Part shown: positions 31,832-39,894 of the stretch, one piece after another
Numbering within the stretch: position 1 is the first letter of the stretch
Layout of the letters: the number at the start of each line of letters is the position of its first letter
From: an uncultured Dysosmobacter sp.
GTDB taxonomy: Bacteria; Bacillota; Clostridia; Oscillospirales; Oscillospiraceae
Direction: 5' to 3'
NCBI GenBank assembly: GCA_934590165.1
Contig: CAKTOO010000002.1
Location: 62,001-126,000, forward strand
Length of the DNA stretch: 64,000 nucleotides
Program-made: the position numbers and the translations under genes
Notes under the pieces: generated by a model
The model's database searches: none
Seen by the model: the letters and a program-made list of their open reading frames with translations, nothing else
Told to the model about the DNA's origin: nothing

Positions 31832-33211
31832 TCACATGGTCTGCTGCCAAGTCTGTTTTTCTTCGTGATCGTCCACGGCATGGCCTTGGGCGATTTTCTT
31901 CCGCCGCTCCTTGCGGAGTGTCTTGCTTTCTGTGTGATGATGCGTGGTTGTGCTGTCGGTTACAGGTTCAGCAGGCTGAGATTGTTCCAATCTCCGGCCC
32001 AGGCCGACCAGAGCAGGAGCAACGCCGCCAGCGCCATCAGCAGGACTACCCACGTCGGGCCATCCAGGTGCGGCATATGCAGCCTGGGTAGTCTGATATT
32101 GGGCAGAGAAAAACGCTTCTCTTTCGGCTTCCCAGCCTGTTCGCTCATCTGCTCCAGATGCTTCAGAACTTTCAGCACCTCGTCCACCTGTGTCCGGGTC
32201 GGAAGCTGCTCCAGCAGTTCGCTGACCTTTTTCAGATAGCTGGTCTGTCTCTCGGCGTGGTAACCCAGCGTGTAGAGGTCGCTCTGCAGATCCTTCCAGT
32301 CCTCTTTCGTGGGATGCGCTTCGGGAGTAGGTGTCTGCTCCTGTGCCAGGGGTTGCGGCGTGCTCTGTACAGACAGCGCTGATGTGGTCTGCGCTGTCTG
32401 TGCAGGACGGTTCTTCTCCAACAGCTCGTCCATAGATAATTTCTTCTCTGATCCTGAATTCATATTCCATGTTCTCCTTTAGATATTTGTCGCCGAACAG
32501 CAGACGGTCCCGACGCTGCCAGCCACTCGGCGTGGTATAGGTGATATTTTTTCGGGACTTTTCCCAGCGAACCTTGTAGCCCTCGCTCTCCATCAGCGCA
32601 ATGAACTCCTCGCGGTTGGAAGCGTGGCGCATACAGTCATTGATGATATTCATGAGCTGCAGCTTCTTGCTCTGACCACGGGCCGCCGTGTGATACTCTC
32701 CGATGGTCATAGTCTTTGTTTTCTGCTTTTGTTCCCTGGGTTGAAATACAGGAAGTGAAAACTCCTTGCAGACCATGTCGTTGCGTTGCCGCAGTTCCTG
32801 GAGCTGCTCCTTTGCGATATGCAGTTTCCGTCCGGTATCGAAATTGACCGAGTTGATGAGGAAGTGGGAATGGATGTGCTCACGGTCTGTGTGGGTGCAG
32901 ACCAGAACTTCGTATCCCTCATAGTACTCGGCCAGCTTCAGCGCGGCCGCGTGAGCGGTGACCGGGTCGACTGCTTCGCCTTTCGGGAAGCTCTGTACCA
33001 TGTGATAGAACAGTACACCGTCCGTCTTGTGGTAGAGCCGCTTGGTGGTCATGAAATCCGCGTAGACAGATTCCGGCTGACAGTTGATACCTGTGACCAA
33101 CTGCTGCCCCTCGAACTCGGTCTTTTTATCCTGCATGGTATACCGCATCACGGCGCTCATGCATCCGGTGGTCTGGCCCCGCTTGTAGTTTGTGAAGCTG
33201 ATGATAGCCAT
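31832..33211 (-). CDS. Relaxase (MobP-like) of the mobilizable element
   Basis: 459 residues. N-terminal relaxase domain (about 1-180) with AVMRYTMQDKKT, YYEGYEVLVCTHTDREHIHSHFLINSVN; the HIHSHF histidines bind the metal for nicking at oriT. After about residue 245 the sequence is low-complexity, rich in Gly, Ser, Arg and Thr, and overlaps another gene in a different frame (31960-32463). The last part, KERRKKIAQGHAVDDHEE, resembles the ends of other clostridial relaxases, so the long version is probably genuine. It starts three bases after the mobC stop. Confidence 0.88.
   Translation of the reverse strand: MAIISFTNYKRGQTTGCMSAVMRYTMQDKKTEFEGQQLVTGINCQPESVYADFMTTKRLYHKTDGVLFYHMVQSFPKGEAVDPVTAHAAALKLAEYYEGYEVLVCTHTDREHIHSHFLINSVNFDTGRKLHIAKEQLQELRQRNDMVCKEFSLPVFQPREQKQKTKTMTIGEYHTAARGQSKKLQLMNIINDCMRHASNREEFIALMESEGYKVRWEKSRKNITYTTPSGWQRRDRLLFGDKYLKENMEYEFRIREEIIYGRAVGEEPSCTDSADHISAVCTEHAATPGTGADTYSRSASHERGLEGSAERPLHAGLPRRETDQLSEKGQRTAGAASDPDTGGRGAESSEASGADERTGWEAEREAFFSAQYQTTQAAYAAPGWPDVGSPADGAGGVAPALVGLGRRLEQSQPAEPVTDSTTTHHHTESKTLRKERRKKIAQGHAVDDHEEKQTWQQTM
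31960..32463 (-). CDS. Membrane-anchored protein encoded inside the relaxase gene
   Basis: 167 residues in another frame of the same strand, wholly within the relaxase 3' region (relaxase residues about 250-417). N-terminal part is hydrophilic with Pro/Gln/Thr, then a coiled-coil-like segment (about 55-105), a basic stretch (KPKEKRFSLPNIRLPRLHMP) and a clear C-terminal membrane helix (WVVLLMALAALLLLWSAW). Its ATG at 32463 follows AAAGGAG in the DNA. Composition and a clean membrane helix suggest a real protein, perhaps a mobilisation accessory at the membrane. Which of the two overlapping frames is under selection must be tested. Confidence 0.7.
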   Translation of the reverse strand: MNSGSEKKLSMDELLEKNRPAQTAQTTSALSVQSTPQPLAQEQTPTPEAHPTKEDWKDLQSDLYTLGYHAERQTSYLKKVSELLEQLPTRTQVDEVLKVLKHLEQMSEQAGKPKEKRFSLPNIRLPRLHMPHLDGPTWVVLLMALAALLLLWSAWAGDWNNLSLLNL

Positions 33212-33214
33212 AGC

Positions 33215-33526
33215 TTACCAGCGCTTTCGTTCAAGGATCATCCGAACGGCACCACAGAGTTCAGAGAACGCCCGACATACGCTTTCCAGATCGATCACGG
33301 TCACTCGTCCCATGTGCGCCAGGGTGACGAGCTGGTTCAGATTTCTGCCGATGGACTTCAGCTCCTTCAGCACTTCTTTCAGGCCGTCGATGACCACCAC
33401 CTGCTTTCCCAGGCAGCAGGCAGTGACGTAGTCGCTCATGGACATCCCGGACTGCTTCGCCAACTCCTTGATGGCCTCCCGGTCTGTGGACGCCATGCGG
33501 GTGCTGAATTTAACATCTTTTTTCAT
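33215..33526 (-). CDS. mobC: MobC-like relaxosome protein
   Basis: 103 residues with an N-terminal ribbon-helix-helix region (FSTRMASTDREAIKELAKQSGMSMSDYVTACCLG) and the typical ELKSIGRNLNQLVTLAHMG segment of MobC proteins, which melt DNA at oriT and help the relaxase. The start overlaps the stop of the small upstream gene (ATGA), and the relaxase follows after three bases: one mobilisation operon. Confidence 0.9.
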   Translation of the reverse strand: MKKDVKFSTRMASTDREAIKELAKQSGMSMSDYVTACCLGKQVVVIDGLKEVLKELKSIGRNLNQLVTLAHMGRVTVIDLESVCRAFSELCGAVRMILERKRW

Positions 33527-33738
33527 GTCGTTTCCTCCAAATCGTAGATAAAGTGGGTCCGGGCTTCTGCCCGGAATTCATGCGGAAGTCGGGCAGCGGC
33601 GTTGCCGCAGACCAGACAAACGCGATGCTGGCCACCTCCAAGGAGGTGATTTCCCTGCACCGAACACCCGCGCTCCGCTTTCGGCCACAAATGGCCACAA
33701 ACGGCGTTTCTTTTTCCCTGCGGGTGTTTACTCGCCAT
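33523..33738 (-). CDS. Small Cys/His-rich protein, possible zinc finger
   Basis: 71 residues starting MASKHPQGKRNAVCGHLW. CGH, CSVQGNH, CLVCG could form a small zinc site. The start overlaps the end of the ATPase gene by 11 bases, has GGGAG nine bases upstream, and its stop overlaps the mobC ATG by four bases, the signs of translational coupling. No family recognised. A longer in-frame start at 33831 would lie inside the ATPase gene. Confidence 0.5.
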   Translation of the reverse strand: MASKHPQGKRNAVCGHLWPKAERGCSVQGNHLLGGGQHRVCLVCGNAAARLPHEFRAEARTHFIYDLEETT

Positions 33739-34807
33739 GCCCGGCAATCTCCCGCAAATCGCCGCACAGCGCCCCAACAGGGTCAACAGGGGCGACCACA
33801 GGTACACCCTGGGCATCGTCACTTTCGGCACGGCGCAGCTCGATGAGCCGCTTCCCGTTGCTGCGGCGCACCATACCGGAAATTCCGATTTTGCTTAGCG
33901 CGTCAAGGTTTTGCAGGATCAGGCGGGACACTTTCTTAGGCGAGATACGCTCCATACCGACAGGGTCGATTTTTTCAGACAGCTCTGTGGGAGTGCCGAT
34001 AAATTTCGTACGGTCGCGCATCAGTTCAGAGACCAGATAGGTGATCCGGTCGCCCAGTAGCTCCGGCTGCGTTCTGCTGTCTGCTACCATCTCCCACACG
34101 TTTTCAACGTTGCGTTCCAGAGACAACTCCCGGTATTCAATGTCACGACCGATGCAGGAGAGCTTCGCCTTACCGCTGCCGCGCCGATCTTCCACCAGAG
34201 TAAAACTGGAATCCACCGCCCCGCTGATGGCTGTCGTACCGGAGATGCGGTTGAACACATCATCGGCAGTTTCCTTTCGCAGATGATGGATCAGCAGGAT
34301 GGCGATACCGTGGGCATCCGCAATCCGTTTCAGAGCGGAGAGGTCACGGTAGTCGTTGGCGTAGGTGTTGTCGTAGTTGGAGCCGCGGATCATCTGCAGC
34401 GTGTCGATGATGACCAGCACTGTGTCAGGATGTTCGGCGAGGAATGTGCGGAGCTGCTCCTCCAGGCCCTTGCCCAGAATGTCGCTCTGGGTAGTGAAGT
34501 GGACATTCGTGGGAGCGTCCTCCGTGATCTCGAACAGTCGGTTCTGAATACGGAGCGTGGAGTCCTCCAGACAAAGATAGAGCGTCGTACCCTGCTTTAC
34601 AGGCATACCCCAGACTGATTCTCCCTTTGCCACCATGACGGACAGCCACAGCGCCAGCCAGGATTTGCCTACCTTGGGTGAGCCAGCGAGGATGTGCAGC
34701 CCCTGGGAGAGCAGCGTGTCCACCACAAAGTTTAACGGCTTGAGCGGCAGGCTCATCAGCGACTCTCCATCGATAGTGTGAAAACGTTTTTTGTTTTCTG
34801 AGTTCAA
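33728..34807 (-). CDS. RepA-like AAA ATPase / replicative helicase
   Basis: 359 residues, RecA fold of the AAA_25 type: Walker A HILAGSPKVGKSWLA, YLCLEDS, Walker B LVIIDTLQMI, and LLIHHLRK with sensor residues. Similar proteins (RSF1010 RepA and element-borne relatives) unwind DNA and may let the excised circular element replicate or be maintained. The C-terminal 100 residues are a winged-helix-like region. The TTG at 34807 is preferred because GGAGG lies seven bases upstream; the longer frame begins at 34846 without a good site. First gene of the minus-strand mobilisation block. Confidence 0.82.
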   Translation of the reverse strand: MNSENKKRFHTIDGESLMSLPLKPLNFVVDTLLSQGLHILAGSPKVGKSWLALWLSVMVAKGESVWGMPVKQGTTLYLCLEDSTLRIQNRLFEITEDAPTNVHFTTQSDILGKGLEEQLRTFLAEHPDTVLVIIDTLQMIRGSNYDNTYANDYRDLSALKRIADAHGIAILLIHHLRKETADDVFNRISGTTAISGAVDSSFTLVEDRRGSGKAKLSCIGRDIEYRELSLERNVENVWEMVADSRTQPELLGDRITYLVSELMRDRTKFIGTPTELSEKIDPVGMERISPKKVSRLILQNLDALSKIGISGMVRRSNGKRLIELRRAESDDAQGVPVVAPVDPVGALCGDLREIAGHGE

Positions 34808-34874
34808 ATGAACACCTCCAGATAAAAAGATAAGGACAGAGATCACGCGGCCACCGTGGCTCTTGCCCTTTCAC

Positions 34875-34902
34875 TTGATTATTCTGTTGATTTTGATATA
34901 AT
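34875..34902 (+). promoter_or_regulatory. Promoter of the DUF6076-like gene
   Basis: TTGATT (34875-34880), 16-bp spacer, TATAAT (34897-34902), in the divergent gap between the mobilisation block and the plus-strand genes. A short dyad TTGTC-GCAA-GACA follows at about 34908. Confidence 0.6.
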
Positions 34903-34955
34903 GAGATTGTCGCAAGACAGCCTTACAAAAGATATAGGACAGAGAGGTGGAAAAA

Positions 34956-36065
34956 ATGCCGCTGGGGATCAAGCAGAACAACAGTTTTCTCAGACTCACC
35001 ATAGATGTCTGGCAGGATAAGGTGTTCTACAATGAGCAGGAATATCCGGCGGGTTACTTTGCTTCTTCCATTCTAAATATTTCTGTGGATGAGATCATGG
35101 AACTGATTGGCGCTGGAGGCGTTATCCTCCAGCGGTTCCCGATGATCGCCAATGCCAACAAGAGAAAGCTGGGCGCCATGCTGCCATCTTTAAAAGAACA
35201 GGTGCTGACGCTTGCGGAGCTGCTGTGGAAGTACCCTCCCTTCTGTTTCAACGACAAAGAGCAAGAACGGCATCTGATTGAAGTGATGCTTGCGCCGGAG
35301 ACTCTGAACGACATCTCCAGACGGGAATCCGAGGCCAGGAACTTTTTTCTGCGTTACCTGAACGCCATCGTTCGTATCCCACCGGCAATCTATCACTTTG
35401 CTTTTGCCGGTTGGTTTTTTGAACTGGATTATCTGCGCCGCCTTGGGAAACGCAACGAGACCTTTTTTGCCGTCGCCGCTCACGACTGTTTCAACAGTGA
35501 GCTGCTCTGGAAGGAGATGCATGACCTTCAGGCACAGGACATTGAACCATTCACCATCACACCGGAACTGAAATCCTCCTATGTGTTTGCCCGCCATCCA
35601 AAGCACGAAAAGGAAATGGTATTCGTCAACCGCTACTTCTTTGAGCGCTTCATGAGCTTCTATACCTTCGATCTGCTGAACGGGCTTCAGCACGGTCACG
35701 CGCCCAGCCAGTGTAAAGGCTGTGGAAAGTATTTCCTGACCACGGACGGTCACATGCCGAAGTACTGTGACGGCATCGCACCGCAGGACAATCGCATGAC
35801 CTGCCGGCAGTACGGCGCCATGATGCGGCAGAAGGAACAAAATAAACAGCATCCCATCTACCGCTTGTTCTCCACTCGCACCAATACCATCCGTAAGCAC
35901 CACCAGAGAGGAAAGATCTCCGATGAGCTGCGCCGGGAGGCGCTGTATGTTGCGGAGTGCTATCGGGACAAGGCTCTGATGGATAATGACTACGCCGCTA
36001 AGGGCTACGAGCAGGACATGGAACAGGAACATGTCTATGCGGAAGCAAGAAAACGCTTGAAGTGA
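34956..36065 (+). CDS. DUF6076-like element protein with a zinc-binding motif
   Basis: 369 residues. Mostly helical, with a C-terminal CGRxC-type zinc site, SQCKGCGKYFLTTDGHMPKYCDGI, followed by MTCRQYGAMMRQKE. I associate this with DUF6076, seen mainly on clostridial integrative elements, with no known function. The ATG at 34956 has GAGAGGTGG upstream; a GTG three codons earlier lies within that site. It precedes a sigma-factor gene by 16 bases, so both may be one unit. Confidence 0.65.
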   Translation: MPLGIKQNNSFLRLTIDVWQDKVFYNEQEYPAGYFASSILNISVDEIMELIGAGGVILQRFPMIANANKRKLGAMLPSLKEQVLTLAELLWKYPPFCFNDKEQERHLIEVMLAPETLNDISRRESEARNFFLRYLNAIVRIPPAIYHFAFAGWFFELDYLRRLGKRNETFFAVAAHDCFNSELLWKEMHDLQAQDIEPFTITPELKSSYVFARHPKHEKEMVFVNRYFFERFMSFYTFDLLNGLQHGHAPSQCKGCGKYFLTTDGHMPKYCDGIAPQDNRMTCRQYGAMMRQKEQNKQHPIYRLFSTRTNTIRKHHQRGKISDELRREALYVAECYRDKALMDNDYAAKGYEQDMEQEHVYAEARKRLK

Positions 36066-36081
36066 GAAAGGGGGCCGTCCC

Positions 36082-37041
36082 ATGTCAAAGAATATGTATA
36101 CCGTTGCCGGGGACTGCCCCAGCAATGAAGATTTGGCCCTGCGGATACAGGCCGGAGATAGAAAAGCCGCAGATCTGCTCATCTCACAGAACGAAGGGTA
36201 TCTCACGGATCTGGCTCTTGATCATGCTGAGTGGTGTGAGTTGGAAGATTTGAAGCAGGAGGGCGCGATGGCTCTCCTGGAGGCGGCGAAGCGGTTTGAT
36301 TTGTCTTATGGAACAAAGCTGCTGACCTACGCAACGCCAGCCATTGAATCGGCCATGATGGATTATGGTTCTCACAGTTCGCTGGCAATCAGCATCCCGC
36401 CCAGCCGGTACCATGAGCTTCGCAAGGTGGCCTATGTCTGCGCCGAGGCGCAGGACGAATCCGAGCCCGTGCTCATTGATGCTGTCTGCAAAGAACTGGA
36501 GGTATCCCCAAGGGTAGCCGCGGAGCTGCTGAAGGAATACCGAACCCTGTTCAACATCTGGCTGTTGGGAGACCGGGTGGATTACATCAGCTACGGCGGA
36601 GATCCGGCCAAAGCCTATGACCGTTATATGCGCCGGGGGTTTCTGTTCCAACTGATGGAGGAAGTACTGAAGCCCAGAGAGCTGAATCTGGTACGGTACT
36701 ATCTCGGCATTGGTCAGCTGGACGAGGAAGGGATGACTTTTCAGGAGCTGGCCATTCGGCTCAACTACAATGGTCCCAGTGGTGCGGAGAAAGCATACAA
36801 GAGTGCGCTGCGCAAATTGAAGAAGGAACTTCACTCCGGCGCCTATGGACAGTGGCTTTCCATCCAGAAAGCCATTAACAAGGCCAGAGCGGAAGCGGAG
36901 GCTGACTCTGGGCATTACACAACTCCGCAGACCACGTGGCTGGATGAAAAGGAACTGATGGAGCGGTTTATCTGCGAGGTCGTTTCGCTGATCCATGTCC
37001 ACGAGATATTCAGCGACGCATTGGAGAACGAAACAGAATAA
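36082..37041 (+). CDS. Element-encoded sigma-70 family factor
   Basis: 319 residues. Region 2 is visible (LALRIQAGDRKAADLLISQNEGYL, EDLKQEGAMALLEAAKRFDLSYGTKLLTYATPAIESAMMDYG), and a region-4-like helix-turn-helix near 220-255 (EEGMTFQELAIRLNYNGPSGAEKAYKSALRKLKKEL). The middle (about 100-200) is longer than in ECF factors. It probably directs transcription of element genes, for example after excision. Same direction as the preceding DUF gene. No anti-sigma gene is recognisable next to it. Confidence 0.8.
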   Translation: MSKNMYTVAGDCPSNEDLALRIQAGDRKAADLLISQNEGYLTDLALDHAEWCELEDLKQEGAMALLEAAKRFDLSYGTKLLTYATPAIESAMMDYGSHSSLAISIPPSRYHELRKVAYVCAEAQDESEPVLIDAVCKELEVSPRVAAELLKEYRTLFNIWLLGDRVDYISYGGDPAKAYDRYMRRGFLFQLMEEVLKPRELNLVRYYLGIGQLDEEGMTFQELAIRLNYNGPSGAEKAYKSALRKLKKELHSGAYGQWLSIQKAINKARAEAEADSGHYTTPQTTWLDEKELMERFICEVVSLIHVHEIFSDALENETE

Positions 37042-37085
37042 GCAGTACGGCACCAGGCTTAGCCTGATACCGTACGGCTTTTCGT

Positions 37086-37550
37086 TTATCCCATGATGCC
37101 GATTTTATTACCGTTCTCGTACATGTCCTCGGCGTATTCGACATGGTTGGGGCCTTGACTTTCTATCCAGCCAAAGCCCGGCACAAAGACCATGTTGTCC
37201 GGAGTGCTGTCAGGTGATGCCGGGGCAGGCTCTGCTTCTTGCGGTGGTGTGGCACTCTGCTCGGGGGTGGCCTGTACTCCATTCACCGGAGGTGTTTGGA
37301 CGGGTGTTGGTTCCAGAGCGGCGCCAGCTTCTTCGATTGGCTCCGGCTGCGTTACATCCGTCTTTTCTTCCTCTGGCATTATGATTTCTTCGATTTCTGG
37401 TATCTCCGGAACTTCGGGCTGAGCGGCGATTACGGCGGGCGGTGTGGGCAGCGCGGATGTTTCCTCGGTTGGCTCACTCTGCGGCCACACAGCGGCACAC
37501 AGGGCCAGCCAGGCGGCGAATGTTGTGGCAGTGATGATTTGTTTCTTCAT
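37086..37550 (-). CDS. Secreted or membrane-anchored small protein (DUF6550-like)
   Basis: 154 residues: signal peptide or anchor (MKKQIITATTFAAWLALCAAVW), a Pro/Glu/Thr-rich spacer (about 25-110) and a conserved-looking C-terminus, MVFVPGFGWIESQGPN followed by HVEYAEDMYENGNKIGIMG. I recall this ending from small element-borne proteins labelled DUF6550; the function is unknown. ATG 37550 overlaps the stop of the next upstream gene by four bases. Confidence 0.65.
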   Translation of the reverse strand: MKKQIITATTFAAWLALCAAVWPQSEPTEETSALPTPPAVIAAQPEVPEIPEIEEIIMPEEEKTDVTQPEPIEEAGAALEPTPVQTPPVNGVQATPEQSATPPQEAEPAPASPDSTPDNMVFVPGFGWIESQGPNHVEYAEDMYENGNKIGIMG

Positions 37551-37867
37551 TTTGCTTCTTCCTTTCCAGGCATGGAAAGAGCGCCCGATTTCTTCGCCAT
37601 ACAGCGAGAGACTGAGCGCTCTTTTTCGTATTGATTCAGTTCCATGGAGAGCTGCCACGCCAGTTCAAATCCAGAGATAAAGCTGTCAATAGATGTATCC
37701 TCCACGATGCGGTCCTTGGCATCAATGATCTGCAGCACCAGCCGCCGTTCCGGCTTTTTCAGTGCTTCGATGAGTGCCTGATGGCATTCCTCGATTTCCT
37801 GCTTCTGTGCCGGGAGCTCTGGCGGAGTATAGAAGCAATCGTACAGGTCTTTGCGTAGTTTGTTCAT
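37547..37867 (-). CDS. Small helical protein (DUF6809-like)
   Basis: 106 residues, start MNKLRKDLYDCFYTPPELPAQKQEIEECHQALIEAL, with a mainly helical amphipathic sequence. SD GGAGG eight bases before ATG 37867. Similar proteins occur with the preceding type on clostridial elements. Coupled (ATGA) to the secreted-protein gene. Function unknown. Confidence 0.6.
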   Translation of the reverse strand: MNKLRKDLYDCFYTPPELPAQKQEIEECHQALIEALKKPERRLVLQIIDAKDRIVEDTSIDSFISGFELAWQLSMELNQYEKERSVSRCMAKKSGALSMPGKEEAK

Positions 37868-38017
37868 GTGTTGCACCTCCTGGTAGCAATACACATTACC
37901 ACAGAAGAAGAGAAATAGCTACTAATAATTTCAAATCTCCCGTTAAAATAGAATTGTTTAGTTTTGCAATAACTTTCTCTTTTGTTCACCGAACACCTCG
38001 CAAAAAGTCGAGACTTG

Positions 38018-38046
38018 TTGAAAAATCAGAGATTTTATGGTATTAT
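38018..38046 (+). promoter_or_regulatory. Promoter of the cargo cassette
   Basis: TTGAAA (38018-38023), 17-bp spacer, TATTAT (38041-38046), 31 bases before the XRE regulator start. From about 37.9 kb on the DNA is clearly AT-richer than the rest of the element. Confidence 0.55.
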
Positions 38047-38076
38047 AATTACATATATCTGCTACGGGGTGAAACC

Positions 38077-38307
38077 ATGAAAGTAACTTATAAAAAATTA
38101 TGGGTTCTTTGTGCTGAACGGGAGATAAGCAAAGCTGAATTGCGCAAGCGTGCAGGACTTTCTTCTGCTACATTTACTAAGCTCCGAAAAAATCAAGAAG
38201 TGAATCTATCTGTCCTCCTTAAAATTGCCACTGTTATGGATTGCAACGCGGGAGAAATGATGGATTTTATCAAAGATGACACTCCTGTGGAGAGTACAGA
38301 ACCATAA
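38077..38307 (+). CDS. XRE-family helix-turn-helix regulator
   Basis: 76 residues, essentially one Cro/CI-type DNA-binding domain (YKKLWVLCAEREISKAELRKRAGLSSATFTKLRKN) with the short C-terminal ending of the YozG-like group. ATG 38077 lies behind GGGGTG. It is the first gene of the plus-strand cassette; such one-domain regulators often head phage-defence operons and repress them until needed. The next gene begins 21 bases after its stop. Confidence 0.82.
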   Translation: MKVTYKKLWVLCAEREISKAELRKRAGLSSATFTKLRKNQEVNLSVLLKIATVMDCNAGEMMDFIKDDTPVESTEP

Positions 38308-38328
38308 AGGGAGTACGGGTGACTAAAT

Positions 38329-39894
38329 ATGCCGTTAACGCATGTATGTGTATGGGATTCTAAAATTGGATATCGTCGTGTCACGGTCGAAGAAGCATGC
38401 GAAATGTATCCTTATGGTGCGTCAGCAAGAAGCGGTCATTTTGTGTGCGAATTATGCGCACAAAATGTTTTACTCACTGCACCTGGCCTGAATGTTCAAC
38501 ACTTTCGTCACGATCCCGCATCACCAAACAAAGAATGTGACGAGCGCCAAGCGTATTTCGATCCAACCTATGGTAGATCCATGCGAGGGCTAAATAGTCA
38601 TGAAATGCCCTTGCGTCTTTTCATAACTGGAACGAGCTTCTCTTTGCAATTAGGGTTCTTTTACCCACCAGACAATAAGGCTCGTTGTGACAAAATCAAG
38701 ATTGCAGGCGACTCTCATCAGGTTTATGAATACTCCTTTGAACGTATTGAGCGGATTGGAACAACATACTTAAGCGTCGGCTCTATTCCGAGCCAGATTT
38801 ACGGGGTCGAGTATGTAAATGCTAACACAGAGCTAAAACGCTTCTGGTCTAACAAAATAACAGGAATTAATACGACAGGATCTTTCTTTGATGGCCGGAC
38901 TGGGCAGATTCTCCAATCCGGAGGAAAAGCTTATTCCGGGAATTCCTATTATTTATTACAACGATGTCCACTGTATTCCTACCATACAGATATTGAGGCA
39001 ACAGAAGTAGCAAGAAATCAAGCGAGTACTTTCACTACTTGGTATCTGTACAAGATTCGTATCAAGAAGTTTTCAGTTTATTCTGCGAAGTTTTTCCTAA
39101 AATACGCAATTTTCCTGGCCGAAAAACCGACGAAATTCTATCCTATATGGCCGGCATACATCAATGATCCGTATTTTATATACCACAACTCACCTGAGTT
39201 CTACTTCTATTTATGTGGTGATGATGCCGAGCTGAAATCATATCCCGCAACAGCGAATGTGCTGGGTATTCAGGATGGAAAACTGTATAAGCTCTACACT
39301 CGAGAAAGAGAACAGTTAATTTCACTCGGAAAATCGGGGGCGCTGGGCTTCTCGTATTTGATTAAGCAGCCCTTAAGCAAGAGAGCTCCTCTGCCCTCGG
39401 TAACAATTTACGATCATGCTGGAAATCTGCTGACCGAGGAAACATATTCAAAAATTCCAAAATCAAAATTGATATCTGTTTCGTGTCAATATGACGGAAA
39501 AGCTGTAGTTCGAAGAAAAGGTAAAATAGATCGTACGTATAAGCTTTCCGCAGAGCAGAATTTGGAAATAGATGGGCTTGCATTTGATACGGAAATACAG
39601 TTTTATCAGGGGTGCGACTGCGTCCGAACTCTTTGCTTTGAAAAAGAAAAAGACACCTATGATGTTTTGGCTTTGGATGATGAACTTATTAAAAAACTCA
39701 CAGCTTGTTCGGGTCCCATGATTTCGGTGGCGCATTCTGTTGGTGCCCTTGCAGGAAAATTTGCATCATATCCCCAAACAAAACAATGGATTCAAACAAC
39801 TATACGCCAGGGAGTAATGCCACGTTCTGCATACAGGATGCTGATTAATTATGATCCATCAAGTCCCATTCATGGAGGGAAAATATGCAACTGA
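38329..39894 (+). CDS. Cassette protein with CoiA-like zinc-finger N-terminus
   Basis: 521 residues, no close family recognised. The N-terminal 70 residues look like the zinc ribbon that starts CoiA-type proteins: HFVCELCAQNVLLT, then NVQHFRHDP and KECDER, giving a Cys2-His/Cys set. The rest is beta-rich with many aromatic residues and no membrane segment. CoiA-like modules occur in nucleases and in DNA-interacting proteins, but the downstream nuclease residues cannot be identified here. The stop overlaps the start of the macro-domain gene by 10 bases, so the cassette genes are translationally linked. Confidence 0.6.
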   Translation: MPLTHVCVWDSKIGYRRVTVEEACEMYPYGASARSGHFVCELCAQNVLLTAPGLNVQHFRHDPASPNKECDERQAYFDPTYGRSMRGLNSHEMPLRLFITGTSFSLQLGFFYPPDNKARCDKIKIAGDSHQVYEYSFERIERIGTTYLSVGSIPSQIYGVEYVNANTELKRFWSNKITGINTTGSFFDGRTGQILQSGGKAYSGNSYYLLQRCPLYSYHTDIEATEVARNQASTFTTWYLYKIRIKKFSVYSAKFFLKYAIFLAEKPTKFYPIWPAYINDPYFIYHNSPEFYFYLCGDDAELKSYPATANVLGIQDGKLYKLYTREREQLISLGKSGALGFSYLIKQPLSKRAPLPSVTIYDHAGNLLTEETYSKIPKSKLISVSCQYDGKAVVRRKGKIDRTYKLSAEQNLEIDGLAFDTEIQFYQGCDCVRTLCFEKEKDTYDVLALDDELIKKLTACSGPMISVAHSVGALAGKFASYPQTKQWIQTTIRQGVMPRSAYRMLINYDPSSPIHGGKICN

